A stretch of 64,000 bases of DNA from Ailurus styani (lineage: Eukaryota > Chordata > Mammalia > Carnivora > Ailuridae): the NCBI GenBank assembly GCA_002007465.1, contig LNAC01000232.1, positions 2,298,934-2,362,933 of the forward strand, in the 5' to 3' direction. The notes below the pieces were generated by a model. The model searched no databases and was not told where the DNA came from. It saw nothing but the letters and a program-made list of their open reading frames with translations. A program made the translations under genes and the position numbers. This document shows positions 11,222-22,130 of the stretch, piece after piece; the stretch's first letter is position 1; every line of letters starts with the position of its first letter.

Positions 11222-11318
11222 GGGGAGGCTTACTGGCTCAGTCCGTAGAGCATATGACCCTTGATCTTGGGGTCGTGAGTTCAAGCTCCACATTGGGTGA
11301 AGAGTTTATTTTCATTTT
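11222..11318 (+). mobile_element. Short tRNA-like SINE head (old SINEC)
   Basis: tactggctcagtccgtagag, then ggggtcgtgagttcaagctc. The A-box/B-box layout of a tRNA-derived SINE is visible, but the typical CT-rich middle is absent. Confidence 0.75.
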
Positions 11319-11320
11319 TA

Positions 11321-11528
11321 TTTTTTTTACAGATTTATTTATTTATGATAGAGAGAGCAAGCACGTAAGTGCCAGGCGGGGGGTGGGGACAGAGGGAGAG
11401 AGAATCCCAAGCAGACTCTGTACCCAGTGCTAAGCCCAATGCAGGGCTCAATCGCATGACCTTGAGATCATGACCTGAACCGAAACCAAGAGTCAAATGC
11501 CCAACCGACTGCACCACCCAGGTGCCCC
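11321..11528 (-). mobile_element. can-SINE, older subtype
   Basis: T-run, agatttatttatttatgata, (GA)n, then caccacccaggtgcccc. Confidence 0.9.
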
Positions 11529-11547
11529 AAGCAAGAGCTTACAATAA

Positions 11548-11728
11548 GGGGGCACCTCGGTGGCTCAGTTGGTTAAGCATCTGCCTTCGGCTCAGATTAT
11601 GCTCTCAGGGTCCTGGGATCCAGCCCCGAATCAGGCTCTCTGCTCAGTGACGAGTCTACTTCTATCTCTGCCTCTGATTGCTTTCACTCTCTCTCAAAAA
11701 AAAAAAAAAAAAAATCTTAAAAAACAAA
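11548..11728 (+). mobile_element. can-SINE
   Basis: Head gggggcacctcggtggctca with an A-rich tail. Perfect target duplication agagcttacaataa at 11534-11547 and 11729-11742. Confidence 0.94.
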
Positions 11729-11930
11729 AGAGCTTACAATAAAATACACTAAGTACAGGCAGTCATTCAGAAGCACAGGTAACAACCTGGACTTGAGTCT
11801 GGTGTCTGAAGTGGGGGGCAGTCTTGTGGAACCAAATCCTCAGTCTGTGGGATCTGATGCTATCTCCAGGCAGATAGTGTCAGAATTGAGTTGAACTGTA
11901 GGATACCCAGCTAGTGGTGTAGACTGGCTT

Positions 11931-13825
11931 GGTGGGGTTGAAAAAAAAAAACAACACAAAACGAAGATGACCATGCAGGGCAATTCAGTGTGGATCCCCT
12001 AGCAAGAACCTGCAGTCTGGGGGCAACAGGACCATGGTACACCATTCACACCATCCGAGTTCCCACCCCTCCTCGTCCCACTGCAGCTGCCTCGCCTTGC
12101 TGGGCAGGTTGGATTGGATTTTTCTGATGGGATCCCGTCCATAAACAGTGTTTATACCCATGTCCTAGGAAGTAAAGGGAGCAGGGTCAGGATGGCAGGA
12201 GTAAGGGAAAGTTTGAGGGAAAGGTCTTCCTGCCCAAAAATGATCCCTGGGAGAAGGGACAGAGAAACTCGATTGGATGGGCTGGGGTCTTACAGCCAGT
12301 GACCTGTGATGCCTGGAATCTGACACTCCCATGGGTGTGACCGAGGCTCTCCTGGGGAGGCTGGGATTCTGAGGTGGGGGTGGGGTCTGAGTCTGGGACG
12401 CCAAGGGAAACTCCCAGGGGCGGAGGGAGAGTTGAGCCTGGAGGATGGACTTAAGGAGGTGTTGTTTCTGAGGGAGTAGCCACTGTAGGAAATGGCCTCA
12501 CATAGCTGCTTGTTGCTTATGAAGCTGCAGATGTTCTAGCCCCTGGGGAGACAAGGCGGGAGGGCAAGGGGAGAGAACTCAAGTCCAGGTCATAATATGG
12601 GGGGGGGGGGTTTGAGAGAGTGAGAAGAGGAGAATGAGGTAGAGGACAGGTGAAGAAGTTACAGCAGTTAGGGAGGGATTAAGGTGCAGAATCAGGGATG
12701 AAGGAAAATGGAAGAGGATCAGGGGGCAGATGAGAGGAACCAGGGTTTGAGTGGGAGTTGGGTTTGGGGAGCTTTGCGTTCTGAAAGGGGATGGCTCTTG
12801 GAGGGTTGGGGCCCAGATAGTCAAAGTAGGGAGCAAATTGCACAGGGTGTGGCAGGGTCACAAGCAAGGATGGGATTTCCCTCCGACCAGAGGTGGCTTC
12901 TGGCCTAAGGGATCAGTTTTCGGATAGGAGGGGTGAACACCGGGTAGGGGAAGGACAACAAGTAAGAGGAGCACCGTCAGGGCCGTCAGGAAGCAGGCGG
13001 GCAGGGAGTTGTGCGGGCTGGACCGGCAGAACTAACAGCCTTGCAGAACTCCCATAGCTGCCAGACGTGCTGAGGCCAGACAGGAAAAGCACCAGACCGG
13101 AGATGAAGGCAACCGCCAGGCCCAGTTCTGTACTCAGCCTCAGATTTCAAGACCCGAGAGGACAATCAGAGGGAATGTGGTCTTCAGCTTCAGCCAGGTA
13201 TCTGCGTAGCTACTCCTAGTCCTACCTCTTGTGTGTGCAGGGCAGGGAAGGGTGGTGCCAGGGGTGACCTGCAGAAGTCAGAGCTCCCCAGAGCTCCCCT
13301 TATCTTCCTGTAGCTGTCCCGCTGGCTGTCCTTGTTTTTTATGCTCCCAGCAAGTCCATGTCTAGGTGGGGGAGGAGGCAGAGTGTTGAGGCAGAACGGA
13401 CCCAACTAGCCAGCACCCATTGAAGAAAGGGGGAGAGCCTCTCCCATGCCCCTCCTTACACCATCCCGAAAGCATCCTGATGTCCTGACACGGGACAGTG
13501 GGGCGCTCCAGAGCCTCTGTGCTTTATTGCTAGACTGGCCCACATCATTTGCTGTTTCCTAGTTCCCAACTTTCCCATTCCACCACTGCAATCCTCCCAC
13601 TTCAGGGTCCCATCCATTCCCACTTCTATGGGCCTGGAAACATCCCCTTCATCCCCAGGGGTTGGAGCATCCCCTGTGCCAACCTCCTGGCAGTGAGCTG
13701 GCTGGGAGAGGGCAAGTGGGGACTATTTCAGGTCTGACGGGTGATGGGGACAGAGAAGTCCTTAGCCACTGCCCACACCCCTCATCTCCCAGGGCCTCTG
13801 GGCATATCACAATAGTTAATCTTTA
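11931..13825. other. Intergenic unique sequence
   Basis: SINE-free, G-rich stretch. A run of ten or more G lies at about 12601-12610, and GGGG tracts recur at 12360-12900. No exon, RNA or regulatory element can be named from sequence alone. Confidence 0.5.
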
Positions 13826-14278
13826 GGGGCGCCTGGGTGGCTCAGTGGGTTAAAGCCTCTGCTTTCGGCTCAGGTCATGATCTCAGGGTCCTGGGATCGA
13901 GCCCCGCATCGGGCTCTCTGCTCGGCGAGGAGCCTGCTTCCTCCTCTCTCTCTGCCTGCCTCTCTGCCTACTTGTGATCTGATCTCTCTCTCTGTGTCAA
14001 ATAAATAAATAAATCTAGGCGCCTGGGTGGCTCAGTGGGTTAAAGCCTCTGCCTTCGGCTCAGGTCATGATCCCAGGGTCCTGGGATCGAGGCCCACATC
14101 GGGCTCTCTGCTCAGCAGGGATCCTGCTTCCTCCTCTCTCCTCTCTCTCTGCCTGCCTCTCTGCCTACTTGTATTCTCTCTCTCTGTGTCAAATGAATAA
14201 ATAAAATCTTTCAAAAAAAAAATAAATAAATACATCTAAAAAAAAAAAAGCCTTAAGTTGCATTAAAAAAAACCCAAC
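13826..14278 (+). mobile_element. can-SINE interrupted by a second can-SINE
   Basis: First element 13826-14016. Its A-rich tail resumes after a same-strand insertion. aatagttaatcttta at 13811-13825 and aatagctaatcttta at 14279-14293 bracket the pair. Confidence 0.9.
14017..14221 (+). mobile_element. Nested can-SINE
   Basis: Head ggcgcctgggtggctcagtg to tail aaatgaataaataaaatc, inserted into the AATAAA tail of the preceding SINE. Confidence 0.93.
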
Positions 14279-14280
14279 AA

Positions 14281-14765
14281 TAGCTAATCTTTATTGAAAG
14301 CTTACTCTGTACCAGGCACTTTCTAAACTCTATATCAGTTTATCCCCCTAAGGATCTTAAAAGAGGCACTATTATGATCCTCATTTTAGAGATGAGGAAA
14401 CAAGCTCAAAGAGGTTAAATGACTGGGGTGCCTGGGTGACTCAGTCATTAAGCTTCTGCCTTCGGTTTAGCTCATGATCCCAGGGTCCTGGGATCGAGCC
14501 CCCCATCAAGCCCCACACGGAACCCCACATCTGGCTCCCTGCTCAGCGGGAGGCCTGCTTCTCCCTCTCCTACTCCCCCTGCTTGTGTTTCCTCTCTTGA
14601 TGTGTCTCTCTCTCTGTCAAATAAATAAATAAAAGTCTTTAAAGAAAAAAAAGGAGGTTAAATGACTTGTTGAGGGTTACCTGCCTATAAGTGGTTGGGC
14701 AAGGATCCAAAACAGGGGCTTCTGTAGCAAGAGCCAGTGCTCTGAACCACTGTGATGTGATTACT
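14281..14765 (+). repeat. MIR element, interrupted
   Basis: Classic MIR wording: accaggcactttctaaactc, tcctcattttagagatgagg, ctcaaagaggttaaatgact. It continues after a SINE inserted at 14425-14653. Confidence 0.8.
14425..14653 (+). mobile_element. can-SINE inside a MIR
   Basis: Head ggggtgcctgggtgactcag. Perfect target duplication gaggttaaatgact at 14411-14424 and 14654-14667. Confidence 0.94.
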
Positions 14766-15040
14766 GCAGGGATCCTTGTTTTAGTTCATGGCACTAGTGC
14801 CCCCTCATTTCCTCCAAACCTCATCCTTCCTACCCATCACGTCCCATATTCAGTGAGCAACCAAACTTAGCTAGTCTCCCAGCCCAGTCCTAACACAGAT
14901 GCCCTAATTTGGCCCTAGTAAGGTGTTTGTAACTTCCCACTAGGATTCTGTCTCTTTTATGGTTAGTGTTTGTTATTAAAAAAGTAGCATAAGTAACTAA
15001 AGGAAATTTGAAAAATGGCAAAGAGAAGAAAAATTTACTT
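14766..15040. other. Intergenic sequence, no feature seen
   Basis: No gene or repeat recognised. Confidence 0.45.
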
Positions 15041-15055
15041 AGAACCCAATCATCT

Positions 15056-15090
15056 ATCGCTTCTCGGCCTTTTGGCTAAGATCAAGTGTA
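15056..15090 (+). pseudogene. RNU2 pseudogene: 3'-truncated U2 snRNA retropseudogene
   Basis: The segment reads atcgcttctcggccttttgg, then ctaagatcaagtgta. This is exactly the first 35 nt of U2 snRNA, including the branch-site-pairing neighbourhood only in part. A perfect 15-bp direct repeat agaacccaatcatct flanks it (15041-15055 and 15090-15104; the last U2 base is shared). There is no A-tail. U2 is about 190 nt, so this copy cannot be functional. The perfect duplication marks retrotransposition rather than chance. Confidence 0.93.
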
Positions 15091-15136
15091 GAACCCAATC
15101 ATCTTATTATCACCATTGTACTTTCTTCCCATGTAT

Positions 15137-15333
15137 CTTTTTAAAAAAATTTAATGTATTCATTGGATGGAGAGAGGCTCAGTGAGAGAGGGAACACAAG
15201 CAGGGGGAGTGGGAGAGGGAGAAGCAGACTCCCCACCGAGCAGGGAGCCCAATGTGGGGCTCGATCCCAGGACTCCAGGATCATGACCTGAGCTAAAGGC
15301 AGATACTTAATGACTGAGCCACCCAGGCGCCCC
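15137..15333 (-). mobile_element. can-SINE
   Basis: Tail complement with A-rich change (ttaaaaaaatttaatg), then ccacccaggcgcccc. cttcccatgtat flanks both ends. Confidence 0.92.
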
Positions 15334-15345
15334 TCTTCCCATGTA

Positions 15346-15672
15346 TTTTTACTCTGCATAGAACTTTTTACATCATTAGAGCCACTTTGTGTAATAATTC
15401 TTGATCCTACTTTTTCAGTTAACATTTATCATAAGGGTTTTTTTCCACATTCTTTTAACCTTTTGGTAAACATCATTTTAATGGCTGTGTAGCATTGCAC
15501 TGTTAGGATGTTCCAGCCATTCTCCTACCCATCGCTTTCTGAAGTTTCCTTATTTTCTATATTATAAGTGATGCTGTGATTCCCAGAAATGGAATTAGTG
15601 AGTCAAATGACGTACACATTAACACAAGTCGCTTTTCTGAGAGATTAGCTTGCTCAAAGTGTACGATATTCT
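15346..15672. repeat. Probable old L1-related sequence
   Basis: A/T-rich text with phrases such as ttggtaaacatcattttaat and gtagcattgcactgttagg that resemble LINE 3' regions. Assignment is weak. Confidence 0.35.
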
Positions 15673-15673
15673 A

Positions 15674-15869
15674 TTTTTTTTAAAGATTTTATTTATTTAT
15701 TTGACACACAGAGAGAGATCACAAGTAGGCAGAAAGGCAGGCAGAGAGAGAGGGGGAAGCAGGCTCCCCGCTGAGCAGGGAGCCCAATGCGGGCCTCGAT
15801 CCCAGGACCCTGAGATCATGACCTGAGCCGAAAGCAGAGGCATCAACCCACTGAGCCACCCAGGCGCCC
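15674..15869 (-). mobile_element. can-SINE, young type
   Basis: tttaaagattttatttattt to ccacccaggcgccc, close to consensus. Confidence 0.94.
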
Positions 15870-15879
15870 ACTTTCATCC

Positions 15880-16172
15880 ATTTTTGAGTCTATTTTTTGT
15901 ATGGCGTAACATTCTACTGCATGTGGCTGTCCGATTTTCCCACCACCATTGTTGAAGAGACTGTTTTTTTTTCCATTGGATATTTTTCCCTGCTTTGTTG
16001 AAGATTAGTTGACCATAGAGTTGAGGGTCAGTTTATCTATCTTAATTCATAGTAATTATTTATATATTCATTTTAAAAGCAGCTTTATTGAGATATAATT
16101 CACATTTTTTATAATCCCCCCATTTAAATTATATAATTCTATGGCTTTTAGTATGCTTAAGAATTTTGCAAC
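15880..16172 (-). repeat. L1 LINE fragment, antisense
   Basis: The complement carries late L1 ORF2 wording, visible here as tgtggctgtccgattttccc, ccattggatatttttccctg and ttgaccatagagttgagggt. It is followed by 3' UTR-like agctttattgagatataatt. Fragmentary, no intact reading frame. Confidence 0.75.
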
Positions 16173-16308
16173 ATGGGCGCCTGGGTGGCTCAGTGGGTTA
16201 AATCCTCTGCCTTCGGCTCAGGTCATGATCTCAGGGTCCTGGGATTGAGGCCCACATCAGGCTCTCTGCTCAGCAGGGAGCCTGCTTCCTCCTCTCTTCC
16301 TCCTCCCC
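16173..16308 (+). mobile_element. can-SINE, 3' truncated
   Basis: Intact head but ends in the CT-rich region (cttcctcctctcttcctcc). The AATAAA tail and A-run are missing. Confidence 0.88.
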
Positions 16309-16451
16309 AATTTGTCCTGATTTTTAACTCCATGATTGGTTTTGCCTGTTTTTGAAGTATATAAATGGAATTATACTGAATAAGCAAAGATTTTCATCAA
16401 TGTTACCTAATGCTAGGAAGGATATGAAGAGACTAGAATATCAAACACTCT

Positions 16452-16655
16452 GGGCACCTGGGTGGCTCAGTGGGTTAAAGCCTCTGCCTTTGGCTCAGGT
16501 CAGGATCTCAGGGTCCCGGGATCGAGGCCCACATCGGGCTCTCTGCTCAGCGGGGAGCCTGCTTCCTCCTCTCTCCTCTCTCTCTGCCTGCCTCTCTGCC
16601 TACTTGTAATCTCTCTCTCTGTGTCAAATGAATAAATAAAATCTTAAAAAAAAAA
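16452..16655 (+). mobile_element. can-SINE
   Basis: Head gggcacctgggtggctcagt to tail aaatgaataaataaaatc. Confidence 0.93.
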
Positions 16656-17020
16656 TCAGGACAATGATAACCTTTGGAGGGGAAGGGCTGTGAGGAACAC
16701 TTCTGGGGTGCTGGGAACCTTCTACTTCTCTCTTGCAGCACTGGTTACAGATAGTGTTCAGTTTGAGAAAACGGTCAAATTGTACACTTATGATATGTCT
16801 ACTTTTCCATGTGTTATACTTCAATACAAGGTTTACTGAGCACACCAACATAAGCAACAACAACAAAAGAAAATAATTTGGATTTCATCAAAGTTTACAG
16901 CTTTTGTGCTGCAAAAGACACCCTTAAAAAAGTGAAAAGACCACCCACAGAATGGGAGAAAATATTTGTAAATCATATATCTAAGAAAAGACTTGTATCT
17001 AGAATATATAAATAACTCTT

Positions 17021-17256
17021 TTTTAAGTAGTTTTTTCAAAGGATATTTATTTATTTATTTATTTGAGACAAAGAGAGAGAGGGAGAGCAAGAGAGAGTGA
17101 GAGAGCTCCAGCAAGGGGAGAGGCAGAGGGAGAGGAAGAGGGAGAAGCAGGTTCCACGCTGAGCAGGAAGCTTGGCTCTGGGCTCAATCCCAGGACTCTG
17201 GGATCATGACCTGAGCTGAAGGCAGATGCTTAACTGAATGAGCTACCCAGGCGCCC
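17021..17256 (-). mobile_element. can-SINE inside L1
   Basis: T-rich left end to ctacccaggcgcccc. A perfect 22-bp target duplication lies at 16999-17020 and 17257-17278 (begins ctagaatatataa, ends aactctt). Confidence 0.95.
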
Positions 17257-17304
17257 CTAGAATATATAAATAACTCTTAAATCTCAGTAATAAAAAGACA
17301 AGTC

Positions 17305-17502
17305 AGGGTGCCTGGGTGACTCAGTTGTTACGCGACTGCTTTCAGTTCAGGTTGTGATCCCAGGGACCAGGGATCGAGTCTCACATCGGGCTCCCAGCTC
17401 CATGGGGAGTCTGCTTCTCCCTCTGACCTTCTCCCCTCTCTTGCTCTCTCTCCCTCTTTCTCTGTCTCAAATAAATAAAAAAAAAATCTTTAAAAGAAAA
17501 AC
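17305..17502 (+). mobile_element. can-SINE inside L1
   Basis: Head agggtgcctgggtgactcag, tail caaataaataaaaaaaaaat. Confidence 0.9.
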
Positions 17503-17832
17503 AAGAGAAGTCAATGAAAAATGGGCAAAAGATATGAATAGATATTTCTCAAAGATGTACATATGGCTGGTAAGCACATGAAAAGATAGATACTCCATAT
17601 CATCAGTCATCAGGGAAATGCAAATCAGAACCATAATGAGATACCACTTAGCACATTCCAGAATGGCTATAATAAAAAAGACAGACAATAACAAGTATTG
17701 AGGAGGATATAGAGAAATTGGAGCTTTCATACATTGCTGATGGGAATGCAAAATCATGTGGCCACTTTGGAAATCAGTTTGGCAGTTGCTCAAAAAGCCA
17801 AACATAGACTTACCATAAGACCCAGCGATTCA

Positions 17833-18028
17833 GGGACACCTAGGGTGGCTTAGTCGGTTAATCAGCTGCCTTCAGCTCAGGTCATGATCCCAGGGTCCTG
17901 GGATAGAGCCCCACATCAAGCTCCCTGCTCAGTGGGGAGCCTGCTTCTCTGTCTCCCTCTGCCTGCTGCTGCCCTACTTGTACGCTCTCTCTCTCTGTCA
18001 AATAAATAAAATCTTAAAAAAAAAAAAA
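17833..18028 (+). mobile_element. can-SINE inside L1 (first of a pair)
   Basis: Head gggacacctagggtggctta. Immediately followed by a second same-strand SINE; gacccagcgattc / gacccagcaattc flank the pair. Confidence 0.92.
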
Positions 18029-18229
18029 GGGGCGCCTGGGTGGCTCAGTGGGTTAAAGCCTCTGCCTTCAGCTCAGGTCATGATCTCAGGGTCCTGGGAT
18101 CGAGGTCCACATCGGGCTCTCTGCTCAGCAGAGAGACTGCTTCCTCCTCTCTCTCTGCCTGCCTCTCTGCCTACTTGTAATCTCTCTCTGTGTGTCAAAT
18201 AAATAAATAAAATCTTAGAAAAAAAAAAA
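18029..18229 (+). mobile_element. can-SINE inside L1 (second of a pair)
   Basis: Consensus-like young copy, head ggggcgcctgggtggctcag, joined to the A-tail of its neighbour. Confidence 0.94.
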
Positions 18230-18322
18230 AGACCCAGCAATTCCACTCCTAGGTATGTGCTCAAGAGAAATCAAAATATGTGTTCACACAAATACATGTA
18301 TGTAAATGTTCACAGCAATATT

Positions 18323-18517
18323 TTTAAAAAGATTTTATTTATTTATTTGACACAGAGAGAGATCAGATCACAAGTAGGCAGAGAGGCAGGCAGAGAGAGG
18401 AGGAAGCAGGCTCCCCACTGAGCAGAGAGCCCCATGCGGGCCTCGATCCCAGGACCCTGGGATCATGACCTGGGCCGAAAGCAGAGGCTTTAACCCACTG
18501 AGCCACCCAGGCACCCT
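18323..18517 (-). mobile_element. can-SINE inside L1
   Basis: Target duplication gttcacagcaatatt at 18308-18322 and 18518-18532. Confidence 0.94.
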
Positions 18518-19002
18518 GTTCACAGCAATATTATTCACAGCAGCCAAAAAGTGAAAACAACCCAAAAATGTCCACCAACTGATGAATGGAGAGAATAAAA
18601 TGTAGTATATCCATGCAATAGAATATTTATTCGGCAATAAGAAGAAATGAAATGCTGGTACATGCTATAACGTGGATGAATCTAAAAACATGTTAAATGA
18701 TGGAAGCTAGTCACAAAAGTCTATATACTGTATGATTCCATTTATACAACATGTCTGGAATAGGCAAATTTGTAAAGACATAAAGTAGATTAGTAGTTGC
18801 CTGCAGCTGGGCTAGTGGGTGGGAAATGTTGAGTGACTACTAATGGGTATGGTTTTCTTTTTGGAGTGATGAAAATGTTTTAAAATATTGTTGTGGTCTT
18901 GGTTGTACAATACTATGAACATACTAAAAGCCATTGAATTTTTTACTTTAAAATGGGTGAATTGTGTAGCATGTAAAGTATGTCTCAATAAAGCTGTTTT
19001 AT

Positions 19003-19034
19003 GGGGCGCCTGGGTGGCTCAGTCGTTAAGTGTC
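19003..19034 (+). mobile_element. can-SINE head only (32 bp)
   Basis: ggggcgcctgggtggctcag plus tcgttaagtgtc, then unrelated AT-rich DNA. It is an extremely 3'-truncated SINE right after the L1 terminus. Confidence 0.8.
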
Positions 19035-19272
19035 ACACATATATATATCTTTATATATCTTTAATGTGTCAGGAAAAATATTAGTTTAATAGACCAAAAA
19101 GAGCCATATTATTTTAATGTATATATATTTTTTATTTTAATGTATATTAATTCTACTACTATATTTCTGTGTTTTAGCCTTCATACTTCCTCCTCTGAAA
19201 TTGTCCTTTACCTATTTATCTATCAAGAAGTCCCTTTTTTAAAACTTGTTTTATATTAGTTATACAAAATGA
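19035..19272. other. AT-rich intergenic sequence
   Basis: TATA-rich text, no feature recognised. Confidence 0.5.
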
Positions 19273-19274
19273 TT

Positions 19275-19449
19275 ACACCTGGGTGGCTCAGTTGGTTAAG
19301 CAACTGCCTTCGGCTCAGGTCATGATCCTGGAGTCCCAGGATCAAGTCCTGTGTCAGGCTCCCTGCTCAATAGGGAGTCTGTTTCTCCCTCTGACCCTCG
19401 CCCCTCTCATGTGCGCAATCTCTCTCTCTATCAAATAAATAAATAAATA
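19275..19449 (+). mobile_element. can-SINE
   Basis: Head acacctgggtggctcagttg (first bases lost), tail caaataaataaataaataat. Confidence 0.9.
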
Positions 19450-19589
19450 ATGATTGTAGCTCATATTTGTGTAAGATGTGTAATTTGCATAATACTGTAT
19501 AAATACATATTTCCCAGTGTATCTGCTTTTTTTGCATGGGGGAGGGGGAGCAGACATCTATCTAGTTTGTTTTTTTATTTTTATTTTTT

Positions 19590-19800
19590 AATTTTTTTTA
19601 AAGATTTTATTTATTTACTTGTCAGAGAGAGAAAGAGAGAGCACAAACTTGGGGAGCAGCAGGCAGAGGGAGAAGCAGGCAGGGATAGAAGCAGGCTCCT
19701 GGATGAGCAAGGAATCTGATGCAGGACTCAATCCTAGGACCCTGGGATCATGACCTGAACCAAAGCAGCCGCTTAACTGACTGAGCCACCCAGGCATCCC
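19590..19800 (-). mobile_element. can-SINE
   Basis: tttaaagattttatttattt to ccacccaggcatccc. Confidence 0.92.
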
Positions 19801-19873
19801 TGGTTTTTTATTTACACACACACATACCAAAGTTGTAAATTTAGTCTGTATATAGTCAGATTGATCACTCTTG

Positions 19874-20610
19874 AGGTACCTGGGTGGCTCAGTTGATGGA
19901 ACATGGAACTCTTGGCCTCAAGGTCATGAGTTTGAGCCCCACACTGGGGGTACAGTTTACTTAAAAAAATAAGTTAAATTAAATAAGAATTTTAAAGACT
20001 TTTTTTTTTTTTTTNNNNNNNNNNNNNNNNNNNNNNNNNNNNNNNNNNNNNNNNNNNNNNNNNNNNNNNNNNNNNNNNNNNNNNNNNNNNNNNNNNNNNN
20101 NNNNNNNNNNNNNNNNNNNNNNNNNNNNNNNNNNNNNNNNNNNNNNNNNNNNNNNNNNNNNNNNNNNNNNNNNNNNNNNNNNNNNNNNNNNNNNNNNNNN
20201 NNNNNNNNNNNNNNNNNNNNNNNNNNNNNNNNNNNNNNNNNNNNNNNNNNNNNNNNNNNNNNNNNNNNNNNNNNNNNNNNNNNNNNNNNNNNNNNNNNNN
20301 NNNNNNNNNNNNNNNNNNNNNNNNNNNNNNNNNNNNNNNNNNNNNNNNNNNNNNNNNNNNNNNNNNNNNNNNNNNNNNNNNNNNNNNNNNNNNNNNNNNN
20401 NNNNNNNNNNNNNNNNNNNNNNNNNNNNNNNNNNNNNNNNNNNNNNNNNNNNNNNNNNNNNNNNNNNNNNNNNNNNNNNNNNNNNNNNNNNNNNNNNNNN
20501 NNNNNNNNNNNNNNNNNNNNNNNNNNNCCGCCTCTCTGCCTACTTGTAATCCCTCTCTCTGTGTCAAATAAATAAATAAAATCTTTAAATAAATAAATAA
20601 ACAAATAAAT
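19874..20610 (+). mobile_element. SINE cluster containing an assembly gap
   Basis: A short tRNA-like SINE head (ggtacctgggtggctcagtt, 19876-19974), a T-run, a 513-bp gap, then the 3' half of a plus-strand can-SINE (20528-20600). agattgatcactctt at 19859-19873 and agattgaccactctt at 20611-20625 bracket the whole cluster, suggesting nested insertions at one original site. Confidence 0.75.
20015..20527. other. Assembly gap (513 N)
   Basis: Run of N within SINE sequence. Any open frame crossing it is meaningless. Confidence 0.99.
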
Positions 20611-20699
20611 AGATTGACCACTCTTCTCTATTTGTGCTTTTTTCTGTTTTATATTCAGATGAAATTCACTCTTTACCCTTCTGGTTTCTTCTACGGCAT

Positions 20700-20702
<3 letters not shown>

Positions 20703-20736
<34 letters not shown>

Positions 20737-20911
20737 AAGATTTTATTTATTTATTTGATACAGAGAGAGAGATTACAAGTAGGCAGAGAGAGAGGAGGAA
20801 GCAGGCTCCCTGCGGAGCAGAGAGCCCGATGCGGGCCTCGATCCCAGGACCCTGAGATCATGACCTGAGCCGAAGGCAGGGGCTTTAACCCACTGAGCCA
20901 CCCAGGCGCCC
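20703..20911 (-). mobile_element. can-SINE with (TTTA)n tail
   Basis: (TTTA)n leads into tttaaagattttatttattt and ends at caggcgccc. Target duplication cttctacggcattta / cttctatggcattta at 20688-20702 and 20911-20925. Confidence 0.93.
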
Positions 20912-21089
20912 CTTCTATGGCATTTAAACTTGCAAGTTTATCCTCCCCACACATAGTCTTAGAAGGTTAATGAATACTATTTCATCTACTTTCTTCTGGT
21001 TTTATTCGCTTACATTTAATTCTTTAATCTTTAATTTTATGATAAGTTAGGATCTTTTTGTTTGGCTTTTTAGGTTGCTAGCAGTACAG

Positions 21090-21450
21090 ACTTCATTACC
21101 TCCTCACTATACACTATGCCAAGCTAATCTTATTAAAAAACAGATCTAACTAGGTCACTTCTCTGTCAAAAACTGCCGGTGGCTTCCCATTCCCAAGAAA
21201 ATTAAGTCAAACTTCTCAGCCTGTCATTCAAAACACTTGACAATATAGGAGGACTGTGGAGGGCAGTCTTGCTTATTCCTTCTCTCCCATTCCACAAAGT
21301 GCACACCATTTCTTCTCTAGACACCCCAAAAGGCCACAGTGCGCCCTTTGCTGCTACAGACCCACTTACTTGCTCAGTTGCCTTCTCCAAAGACCCTCCT
21401 GCTTCAGAACCTTCCCTAAGCTTTCCCTCGATTTAGAATGTCTATAGGTC
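21090..21450 (+). repeat. L2 LINE fragment
   Basis: Follows L2 3' text: ctgccggtggcttcccattc, then later ctcctgcttcagaaccttcc. Diverged and non-coding. Confidence 0.65.
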
Positions 21451-21557
21451 CTCACCAAAATCACCTGTCACACTCTCCCTCCCTTCAACAGTCACAACCA
21501 ATTTCACCTTCAGCAAGACACCTTCCCAGATCTCTGGTCAAAACATATTTCTCTCCC

Positions 21558-21757
21558 GGGGCACCTGGGTGGCTCAGTGGGTTAAAGCCTCTGCCTTGGG
21601 CTGAGGTCATGATCTCAGGGTCCTGGGATCAAGCCCCGCATCTGGCTCTCTCTCTGCTCAGCAGGGAGCCTGCTTCCTCCTTTTGCAGGCCTCTCTGCCT
21701 ACTTGTAATCTCAATCTGTCTCTGTCAAATAAATAAATAAAATCTTAAAAAAAAAAC
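21558..21757 (+). mobile_element. can-SINE
   Basis: Head ggggcacctgggtggctcag. Perfect target duplication catatttctctccc at 21544-21557 and 21758-21771. Confidence 0.94.
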
Positions 21758-21936
21758 CATATTTCTCTCCCTATCAGTCTACAGTGCTTGCCGGGTTTGT
21801 AATGCTACTCCCTGATGTAGGCTTTTTCCTCGTACTGTGGCCAGGTCTGACTTTACCCTGCTCTGGGAGTTTCTGGAGGGCGGGGACCAGGTCTTAATCA
21901 GGACCTGCCTTTTACCTTTCAGTGAAAACCCATTAA

Positions 21937-22130
21937 AGATTTTTTTTAATTTGAGAGAGAGAGAGTAAGCAAGAAAGAGAGCACAGGAGCAGGGGCAGGG
22001 GCAGAGGGAGACGGAGAAGCCAACTCCCCTGCTGAGCAAGAAGCCCAATACAGGGCTCGATCCCAGGACCCCGGGGTCATGACCTGAACAGAAGGCAGAT
22101 GCTTAACCAACTTAGCCACCCAGGCACCCC
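21937..22130 (-). mobile_element. can-SINE, older subtype
   Basis: gattttttttaatttgagag to ccacccaggcacccc. aacccatta on both sides. Confidence 0.92.

Larger units (their letters stand above)
10382..11930 (+). repeat. Ancient LTR-like element in pieces
   Basis: Segments 10382-10700, 10906-11215 and 11757-11930 look like one old interspersed element split by SINEs. Clues are gtaatgaagcctccgtaaaa with acccaaaagga (resembling a retroviral LTR promoter region), aataaacggtttcctgag, and the terminal phrases caggcagatagtgtcagaat and aggatacccagct. It is a non-coding remnant and the family is not assigned. Confidence 0.4.
16850..19001 (+). repeat. L1 LINE 3' half, in pieces
   Basis: Non-SINE segments 16850-17020, 17257-17304, 17503-17832, 18230-18322 and 18518-19001 read in order as the end of L1 ORF2 and its 3' UTR. 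Landmarks are ggatttcatcaaagtttaca, cacagaatgggagaaaatat, gaaatgcaaatcagaaccat, gacccagcaattccactcct and the terminal caataaagctgtttt. Many substitutions and five or more inserted SINEs show it is old and dead. Confidence 0.88.

Noticed and set aside
19957..20604. Open frames of over 200 codons across the large gap
   Set aside because: Nearly all residues are X from N bases; the remaining ends are SINE sequence.
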